DNA of 5,180 nt from Candidatus Bathyarchaeota archaeon (GTDB lineage Archaea; Thermoproteota; Bathyarchaeia; Bathyarchaeales; Bathyarchaeaceae). Position numbers and translations under genes: made by a program. The notes beneath the pieces are model-generated. The model had not been told where the DNA came from. It saw nothing but the letters and a program-made list of their open reading frames with translations, and did not search any database. The first letter of the stretch is position 1. Every line of letters starts with the position of its first letter. This document shows, piece by piece, positions 1 to 3,980 of this stretch. Where the stretch lies: contig QMYO01000156.1 in assembly GCA_003662715.1 (NCBI GenBank), positions 1 to 5,180 of the forward strand, written 5' to 3'.

Positions 1-284
1 ACTGTTAGCGTTCCGTATCTTCCTACGTTCAGTTGAATTTCTCCTCTGAAGGACCGGATGTATCCGTTTTCAATTTTAACAGTATCGTCAACGTTGACTT
101 GGTCAATCTGTTTGTTCCAGAGGGTCAGTTTTATCTTGCCCGTATCGTCGCTGATTATAGCGTCAGCTACACGGTATGTTTCATCTCTGTATCTAGAACG
201 AACTTCACGGGGCTCTGATTTTTCGATTACCTTTGCCACAACGTTTACCCTTCGCATACCGTCCCTTAAATCTTTAATTTTCAA
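1..284 (-). CDS. ssb: Single-OB-fold ssDNA-binding protein (SSB/RPA-like), C-terminus cut by window edge
   Basis: Binds single-stranded DNA during replication and repair. The visible 94 residues form one OB fold closely resembling the Sulfolobus SSB: an N-terminal KIKDLRDGM strand region, then DAIISDDTGKIKLTLWNKQ (about 41-59), then KIENGYIRSFRGEIQLNVG (about 70-88). Trp56 and Phe79 fall where I recall the DNA-stacking residues Trp56 and Phe79 of the Sulfolobus protein; Tyr75 replaces its Trp75. The start is TTG at 284: a strong GAGGAGG SD (291-297) sits 6 nt upstream, and the resulting N-terminus matches the family. The first ATG in frame (257) would remove nine conserved-looking residues. 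The start lies inside the end of the TRAM gene (11-nt overlap), so the two are one operon and probably translationally coupled. The expected flexible, often acidic or Gly/Arg-rich tail would lie beyond position 1. Family confident; exact paralogue not known. Confidence 0.88.
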   Translation of the reverse strand, partial: MKIKDLRDGMRRVNVVAKVIEKSEPREVRSRYRDETYRVADAIISDDTGKIKLTLWNKQIDQVNVDDTVKIENGYIRSFRGEIQLNVGRYGTLT

Positions 285-576
285 TTTTTTCCTCCTCGTT
301 TTGCTTTATTTTTTCCGCGATAGCGAATTTTCTTGTAACTTTCACGATTTTTGCATTTAAGCGTTCTCCAATTCTGGCTTGCGGCACGAAGATTAGGAAG
401 TTTTGTATTCTCGTTATTCCGTCGCCTCTACTGCCTATGTCATCTATGACTGCATTAATCTCTTGCCCTTCAGTCACTGGAATTGGTTGAAAAGGTATGG
501 GATTGTACATTTTCTCTCTCTTTCTAAAGCGTCTCGGTCTTACATGCCTCGTTTTTTCTGCAAGCCTTCGCGGCAT
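274..576 (-). CDS. Small TRAM-domain RNA-binding protein with a basic N-terminal tail
   Basis: A 100-residue protein whose residues 31-90 form a TRAM domain, the small beta-barrel found in tRNA-modifying enzymes and, as a stand-alone protein, widely in archaea, where members are thought to bind RNA and have been described as RNA chaperones. The diagnostic stretch is GSRGDGITRIQNFLIFVP (48-65) followed by ARIGERLNAKIVKVTRKFAIAE. The first 22 residues are very basic (11 Lys/Arg), and the protein ends in an acidic tail (NEEEKIEN). The ATG at 576 is directly preceded by an in-frame TAG, so the frame cannot start earlier. A second ATG at 510 would give a 78-residue protein of more usual TRAM length; neither start has a good SD (AAGGA lies 11 nt before 576). 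It is the first gene of an operon with the SSB gene, which it overlaps by 11 nt. Domain call confident; start uncertain; cellular role inferred from family. Confidence 0.85.
   Translation of the reverse strand: MPRRLAEKTRHVRPRRFRKREKMYNPIPFQPIPVTEGQEINAVIDDIGSRGDGITRIQNFLIFVPQARIGERLNAKIVKVTRKFAIAEKIKQNEEEKIEN
291..297 (-). promoter_or_regulatory. Strong SD deciding the TTG start of ssb
   Basis: The minus strand reads GAGGAGG here, inside the last codons of the TRAM gene and 6 nt before the TTG at 284. It closely matches the archaeal anti-SD and makes TTG the preferred start. Confidence 0.75.
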
Positions 577-694
577 CTATTCTTTCGTCCTTATCGCGGA
601 TTAGCTACCAAAAAGAGTTGGTGTCGCTGAAAGAAGCGATATCACGTTTAACTCTATTTTGGTTGCTGTTGCTCATGAAGAATAATGATGTCAG

Positions 695-708
695 ATATAA
701 ATTTTGTT
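695..708 (-). promoter_or_regulatory. Putative TATA/BRE promoter of the TRAM-ssb operon
   Basis: On the minus strand the sequence AACAAAATTTATAT contains TTTATAT, near the archaeal TATA consensus, preceded by an A-rich stretch that fits a BRE. A start site about 25 nt further on (around 670-673) would leave a leader of about 95 nt before the ATG at 576. It is the best box in the gap and lies on the expected side; no transcription data are available. Confidence 0.45.
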
Positions 709-931
709 ATGTAAAAGTACATCTCTAAGCTCTATGCGCACTATCTCTTCCAAGCGTGAACAACTCATTCACGGTGCACCACCATTCTAGATGCACCCCT
801 AGTTACGTCTGTTGCGCAGTTACTAACCAGCTGAAAAGTCACCATGTACGTCGCCATCAAGAACACCAATCCTCTTAAGAGCCCAATTGTTCGACAATAA
901 AAAATTCCCATTGTCCAACAAAACTACAATC

Positions 932-939
932 AAAAAAAA
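932..939 (-). terminator. Putative U-run terminator of the minus-strand radical SAM gene
   Basis: An unbroken run of eight T on the minus strand lies about 120 nt after the stop codon at 1058. Archaeal terminators are typically U-tracts without a necessary hairpin. A second T6 run at 899-904 could act as a backup. Position fits; function not shown. Confidence 0.4.
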
Positions 940-1057
940 GAGAGGGTTACGGGGGATATCTCCATAGTAGGTAGCAAAGCACAGTTTACTTTCCCACACT
1001 CCATATTAGCAGAAGAGAAAACAAGATTTGTAATGAAAGGCAAGGAATGGTCTACGC

Positions 1058-2059
1058 CTACATTTGAATTTGTTTCTCTATTTCAACAATCTCTTCTGGA
1101 AGAGGTTGTCTAGGATAGTTATAGAGTGGTCCACCCGGCCTCTCATTATAATAAGGTCTGTTGCAGCCGGGACAACCAGATGTGAGAAAGGGACGACCAG
1201 TTCTGATAACATTCCGTACATGCTCTTCTGGAACACCGAAGTCGATGAGGCGGTTCTCTTTATTAAACCTCATGTTTTCATATCGTGTTTTTCCTTGAAT
1301 TATCAGAAAGTGGGCTATCTGAATTCTTCTGTAATAGCTGAGAGACGGTTGAGGATGATTTTCTAAGGCAGTTCCAGGGATAGGTGTGAAAGCAAACAGG
1401 CTGGGATATATACCGTTGTCTACGCACCACTGGATGATTTGGATGAGTTCCTTCTCGTTTTCTCCAAGTCCCGCTATGAGATGAGTGGTCACTGAGCCTC
1501 TTCCAAAAGTTTGCACCGCCTCTCTCAGCGCCTTAAGCTGCTTCTTCCAAGTGTATGGTCCGTTGGCGGAGGTGCCTTTGACAGCGTTAAATAATTCTTC
1601 GGTTGCAGCATCTAGAGCAATGCTGACCCTATCAACTCCCGCTTCAGCCAACACTTTCATTTGCTTCCTGCTTAAGGGTTGACAAGAGATGGAGAGAGGT
1701 ATCTTCGTGCGTAATCGAATTTCTTTTGTAAGACTTAGAAGGTCGTTGAAAACTGTGGGATAATTGAGCGCTTGTATGCAGACTCGTTTCATCTCACCTC
1801 TTTTCGCAGCTTGTGCTATTCCATGAAGTACCTGTTCTGTTGGAAACGGTGGCCAAGATACTCTAGAGAGCAGGTCGGCTCTTCCCTTGCTTGTTTTGGC
1901 TTGCGGGCAAAAGCCGCAGTTGGCGTGGCACTTGCTGGGTTGATATGTGAGGAGATATATGGTTGTAGGTTTAGCGTCTAATGTGCCCTGTGTTAAGCCT
2001 AGCACAATGGCGGAGCCGATGGATACTCTAATTTTTTCTGGAAAGCGCGGCTTGTTCAT
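1058..2059 (-). CDS. BioB-like radical SAM enzyme, candidate LipS1/LipS2-type lipoyl synthase subunit (with C-terminal CPGC)
   Basis: A 333-residue radical SAM protein related to biotin synthase. The cluster motif CHANCGFC (Cys44, Cys48, Cys51; CX3CX2C) would hold the [4Fe-4S] cluster that cleaves S-adenosylmethionine. Further marks are VCIQALNYP (93-101), SISCQPLS with Cys126, VDRVSIALDA (142-151), a TTHLIAGLGE strand (191-200) and FTPIPGT (224-230), all in the order of a BioB-type TIM barrel. A distinctive C-terminus, TSGCPGCNRPYYNERPGG (293-310), adds Cys296 and Cys299; with Cys94 and Cys126 these are candidate ligands of an auxiliary cluster. In Thermococcus kodakarensis two such proteins, formerly annotated as biotin synthases and each carrying two [4Fe-4S] clusters, together make the lipoyl group. 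A second BioB-like gene is divergent at 2129 and gcvH lies beyond it, which supports that role. I cannot tell which subunit this is. ATG 2059 has GGAG (2067-2070) 7 nt upstream. The alternative is an unassigned biotin synthase-related radical SAM enzyme. Confidence 0.8.
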   Translation of the reverse strand: MNKPRFPEKIRVSIGSAIVLGLTQGTLDAKPTTIYLLTYQPSKCHANCGFCPQAKTSKGRADLLSRVSWPPFPTEQVLHGIAQAAKRGEMKRVCIQALNYPTVFNDLLSLTKEIRLRTKIPLSISCQPLSRKQMKVLAEAGVDRVSIALDAATEELFNAVKGTSANGPYTWKKQLKALREAVQTFGRGSVTTHLIAGLGENEKELIQIIQWCVDNGIYPSLFAFTPIPGTALENHPQPSLSYYRRIQIAHFLIIQGKTRYENMRFNKENRLIDFGVPEEHVRNVIRTGRPFLTSGCPGCNRPYYNERPGGPLYNYPRQPLPEEIVEIEKQIQM

Positions 2060-2082
2060 TGTCTAGCTCCAGTGGCGCTTAG

Positions 2083-2092
2083 ATTTATAAAT
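2083..2092. promoter_or_regulatory. Palindromic TATA-like box in the divergent radical SAM spacer
   Basis: ATTTATAAAT is self-complementary, so it could be read in either direction. For the plus gene it predicts a start near 2114, giving a short leader that includes the GGTGA at 2128-2132. For the minus gene it would start transcription near 2061, giving an almost leaderless mRNA for the ATG at 2059. Assigned by sequence and position only. Confidence 0.45.
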
Positions 2093-2110
2093 TAAGGAGT
2101 GCATGGTCTT

Positions 2111-2120
2111 AATATTTATA
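2111..2120. promoter_or_regulatory. Second AT-rich TATA-like box in the divergent spacer
   Basis: The plus strand reads AATATTTATA and the minus strand TATAAATATT. For the minus radical SAM gene it would place the start near 2089, with a leader of about 30 nt containing the GGAG SD. For the plus gene it lies too close to the start codon (2129 or 2138) for a normal promoter spacing, so the minus direction is the better fit. Confidence 0.4.
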
Positions 2121-2128
2121 CATGACTG

Positions 2129-3169
2129 GTGAGCTCTGTGTTAGGCTCTAAAGACGGCTATGAAAGCCTGCTGCGTGTGGATGGCAAAGAACTTGAAGAA
2201 GTCTTAGCCAGTGCTCAGAGCATTAGCTGGAGAAATTTTGGGAAGAAAATCAAGTTCTATGCACCGAGCTTCATCTATTATAAAACAGACTATTTCTGCT
2301 CATCGCCTACAGCCTTCCCATCCATCTCTGTTACTGGTTCCTCCTGTGCTTTAAAGTGCAAGCATTGTGGTGGGAAGGTTTTAAACACCATGATTCCAGC
2401 GACTTCGCCTAGGGACTTGGTTAATCTTTGCGCTGAGTTGAAGAGGAAGGGAGCTGTTGGCTGTCTAATCAGTGGTGGATGTTTGCCCGACGGTTCTGTT
2501 CCGCTTGACAGATTTGTGGATAGCATTGCCGAGGTCAAACGAGACATGGGATTGACTATTGTGGTGCACACTGGTGTCATTGACTCTTCTATGGCAAAGA
2601 GGTTGAAGGAGGCGAGTGTTGACGCTGCTCTCATTGACATAATTGGTTCAGATGAAACGATACGTGAAATTTATCAACTAAACGTTAAGGTTGAAGATTA
2701 CGACCGTTCTCTGAGAGCGTTGCATAAATCTGGAATATCCTTTGTACCCCACGTGCTGGTTGGACTTCATTATGGTAAGCTAAAGGGCGAGTTTCAAGCG
2801 CTTAAAATGATTTCAAAATATTCGCCTTCCGCTGTCATAATCATTGCGCTGATACCGATACATGGTACACCTATGGAAAACGTGAGTTCACCTAAGCCAG
2901 AGGACATAGCGCGAATGTTGGCGACGGCTAGACTCATGATGCCACACACGCCCATAGCTCTTGGATGTATGAGACCCCATGGGAAGCATAAGGTTAAAAC
3001 TGACACGTTGGCTGTGAATGCGGGAGTTAACGCTATTGCGTTTCCAGCTGAGGAGGCTGTTCAATTAGCTGAATCTTTAGGGCTGGAAGTCACGTTTCCT
3101 CTTTATGTTGCTCACAAATTTTTGGGGACATTGAAACGTTCAAGAGTGGATTATGAGCGACTCTGTTGA
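2129..3169 (+). CDS. BioB-homologue radical SAM enzyme, candidate second LipS1/LipS2-type lipoyl synthase subunit
   Basis: A 346-residue radical SAM protein of the type long annotated as an 'uncharacterized homolog of biotin synthase'. Residues 63-80 (FPSISVTGSSCALKCKHC) carry the CX3CX2C motif at Cys73, Cys77 and Cys80. A GCLISGGC stretch (111-118) supplies a GGE-like SAM-binding segment plus Cys112 and Cys118; HVLVGLHYGK (208-217), IPIHGTPMEN (242-251) and ALGCMRPHGKHK (277-288, Cys280) complete the barrel. Cys57, Cys112, Cys118 and Cys280 are candidates for auxiliary-cluster ligands, and the chain ends in Cys346 just before tandem stops (TGA TAA). It differs from the minus-strand radical SAM protein in motif surroundings and C-terminus, as expected for two non-redundant LipS subunits acting on octanoyl and mercapto-octanoyl protein. 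Start: GTG 2129 gives the longest frame, but GTG 2138 has GGTGA (2128-2132) 5 nt upstream and may be the real start (343 residues). The 3' end overlaps the convergent RAM gene by 30 bp. Exact subunit identity unresolved. Confidence 0.8.
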   Translation: MSSVLGSKDGYESLLRVDGKELEEVLASAQSISWRNFGKKIKFYAPSFIYYKTDYFCSSPTAFPSISVTGSSCALKCKHCGGKVLNTMIPATSPRDLVNLCAELKRKGAVGCLISGGCLPDGSVPLDRFVDSIAEVKRDMGLTIVVHTGVIDSSMAKRLKEASVDAALIDIIGSDETIREIYQLNVKVEDYDRSLRALHKSGISFVPHVLVGLHYGKLKGEFQALKMISKYSPSAVIIIALIPIHGTPMENVSSPKPEDIARMLATARLMMPHTPIALGCMRPHGKHKVKTDTLAVNAGVNAIAFPAEEAVQLAESLGLEVTFPLYVAHKFLGTLKRSRVDYERLC

Positions 3170-3379
3170 TAATACGCCTTCAATTGCTCTTGTTTTATCC
3201 GTTATAGACGACAAAGCATCTAGCGTCGCTTTTTCCACATGCGCAACTAGGTCATACCGTCCAAAGACGCGGTACACTTTCTTCACTCCTTCTATCTTTT
3301 CAATTTTCTCCTTCACCAACTTTTCAAAGCCCATATGCTCTCCAGTACCAACTCGTATCAGAACAAACGCCATTACCAT
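3140..3379 (-). CDS. Stand-alone RAM-domain protein (Lrp/AsnC C-terminal ligand-binding domain)
   Basis: A 79-residue protein consisting only of the regulation-of-amino-acid-metabolism domain of Lrp/AsnC regulators, without the helix-turn-helix. It starts MAFVLIRVGTGE (3-14), then a helix with EKIEKIEGVKKVYRVFGRYD (24-43), where the GRYD turn is typical of the domain, a VAHVEK strand, a second helix, and IEGVLSTESLIIHS at the end. Such proteins form ring-like oligomers that bind amino acids and can modulate full-length Lrp proteins; they have no DNA-binding part of their own. ATG 3379 is chosen because GGGAGG (3387-3392) lies 7 nt upstream; the ATG two codons later (3373) is less well spaced. 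The gene is divergent from gcvH and convergent with the radical SAM gene, overlapping it by 30 bp. A role in glycine or lipoate regulation is inference from position only. Confidence 0.85.
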   Translation of the reverse strand: MVMAFVLIRVGTGEHMGFEKLVKEKIEKIEGVKKVYRVFGRYDLVAHVEKATLDALSSITDKTRAIEGVLSTESLIIHS

Positions 3380-3386
3380 GCAGATT

Positions 3387-3392
3387 CCTCCC
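3387..3392 (-). promoter_or_regulatory. SD of the RAM-domain gene
   Basis: GGGAGG on the minus strand, 7 nt before ATG 3379, decides between the two nearby ATG codons (3379 and 3373). Confidence 0.7.
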
Positions 3393-3415
3393 TTTACCTT
3401 TGAAGAAAGACGAGG

Positions 3416-3425
3416 AAAAATTTAA
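3416..3425 (-). promoter_or_regulatory. Possible TATA box of the RAM-domain gene
   Basis: The minus strand reads TTAAATTTTT after CCCG. A start about 25 nt on, near 3395, would give a leader of about 15 nt that just includes the SD. The match to consensus is moderate. Confidence 0.3.
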
Positions 3426-3484
3426 CGGGCGCTGTCACTAAATCCATATTTGAATAATAATTTTACCCTCTGCTTTGGTAAAGA

Positions 3485-3521
3485 AATAAATTACGCCTTT
3501 AAGCACAGTTAATTTTAAAAC
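3485..3521 (+). promoter_or_regulatory. AT-rich promoter region of the gcvH operon
   Basis: Two candidate boxes lie here: AAATAAATTA (3485-3494), which would start transcription near 3517, and TTAATTTTAAAA (3510-3521), which would start it near 3541, just before the SD at 3549-3555. The first would allow a near-leaderless start at ATG 3522, the second fits the TTG start at 3561. I cannot choose between them from sequence alone. Confidence 0.35.
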
Positions 3522-3548
3522 ATGCATCTGCACAATATTCGTAGTCAA

Positions 3549-3555
3549 GAGGTGA
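3549..3555 (+). promoter_or_regulatory. Strong SD deciding the TTG start of gcvH
   Basis: GAGGTGA matches seven consecutive bases of the archaeal SD consensus AGGAGGTGAT and is followed after 5 nt by TTG 3561. This supports an internal TTG start over the upstream in-frame ATG at 3522. Confidence 0.7.
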
Positions 3556-3560
3556 AAAGT

Positions 3561-3977
3561 TTGGTTAAAGTAGATGGCTACGAAGTGCCTGAAGGACTAT
3601 ACTACTCCGAGGAATACACGTGGGCACGCGTTGAAAACGGAAAAGTAAGAATCGGCATCACAGACTACGCCCAAAAACAACTACGCGAAATCGTTTTCGT
3701 TGAACTTCCAAACGCAGGTGACACCATTACTCAGAATGAACCCTTCGGAACCGTTGAATCAGTTAAAGCCGTTTCCGACCTTGTCGCACCCGTGAGCGGC
3801 AAGATTGAAGAAGTTAACGGGGAAGTGGGAGATAAACCAGAGTTGCTCAACGAGAGTCCATATGACAAAGGTTGGCTCATCGTCGTGTCTCCAACAAACC
3901 TAGATGCTGATTTAAAGTCACTCATGGACTTCAACAAGGCTGTGGAATGGCACAAGAGCAAGGCTAAAGAAGGCTAA
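3561..3977 (+). CDS. gcvH: Glycine cleavage system H protein (lipoyl carrier)
   Basis: Carries the aminomethyl group of glycine on a lipoyl arm between the P, T and L proteins of the glycine cleavage system; in some organisms H-like proteins act as general lipoyl carriers. The sequence is a classic H protein: YYSEEYTWARVENG near the N-terminus, VRIGITDYAQKQL, EIVFVELPNAGD, and the lipoylation loop ESVKAVSDLVAPVSG, in which the lysine of VKAVSD is the modified residue (residue 69 from the TTG start, 82 from the upstream ATG). GWLIVVSPTNLDADLKSLMD closes the domain. The TTG start gives MVKVDGYEVPEGLYYSEE, a normal archaeal H-protein beginning of 138 residues, and has a strong SD. ATG 3522 would add 13 residues without family resemblance. 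First gene of an operon with the flavoprotein 3 nt downstream. Two BioB-like radical SAM genes next door are candidates for making its lipoyl group. No gcvT or gcvP is present in the window. Confidence 0.93.
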   Translation: MVKVDGYEVPEGLYYSEEYTWARVENGKVRIGITDYAQKQLREIVFVELPNAGDTITQNEPFGTVESVKAVSDLVAPVSGKIEEVNGEVGDKPELLNESPYDKGWLIVVSPTNLDADLKSLMDFNKAVEWHKSKAKEG

Positions 3978-3980
3978 AGC

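Larger units (their letters stand above)
577..1057. other. 481-nt region without a convincing gene; small inverted repeats
   Basis: Nothing here translates into a recognisable protein on either strand, and I see no tRNA T-loop signature or rRNA-like sequence. Proposed contents, right to left on the minus strand: the 3' untranslated region and T-run of the radical SAM gene (about 900-1057), then the promoter and leader of the TRAM operon (577-708). Small inverted repeats are visible: TCGCT/AGCGA at 624-639 (extendable with G-U pairs in plus-sense RNA to 620-643), CGTGAA/TTCACG at 755-773, GGTGCA/TGCACC at 773-797, the palindrome CTCTTAAGAG at 872-881, and ATTGT/ACAAT pairs at 886-898 and 910-930. 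A self-complementary TGCGCA occurs at 735-740 and 813-818. None is long enough on its own to prove an RNA gene. Confidence 0.6.

Noticed and set aside
58..360. Open frame of 100 codons on the plus strand
   Set aside because: It is antisense to the SSB and TRAM genes, both of which have clear family signatures and SDs.
403..630. Open frame of 75 codons on the plus strand, partly opposite the TRAM gene
   Set aside because: It is mostly the antisense of the TRAM gene, has no SD, and its protein resembles nothing; the TRAM frame explains the region.
801..823. Direct repeat AGTTAC at 801-806 and 818-823
   Set aside because: Six bases repeated once at this distance is readily expected by chance and has no flanking structure.
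577..1057. tRNA, C/D-box sRNA or CRISPR in the gene-free stretch
   Set aside because: No T-arm GGTTCRA signature, no well-spaced C and D box set (only a partial ATGATGT near 686), and no regularly spaced direct repeats.
1064..1981. Several plus-strand open frames opposite the first radical SAM gene
   Set aside because: No family likeness; the minus frame carries the CX3CX2C motif and full-length domain.
2122..2151. ATG at 2122 as start of the plus radical SAM gene
   Set aside because: It is in another frame and meets TAA after nine codons; GTG 2129 or 2138 are the in-frame choices.
1058..3169. Calling either radical SAM gene biotin synthase (bioB) or classical lipoyl synthase (lipA)
   Set aside because: The LipA-type N-terminal CX4CX5C motif and C-terminal RSSY are absent, and the C-termini differ from BioB. 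No other biotin gene is nearby, whereas gcvH is.
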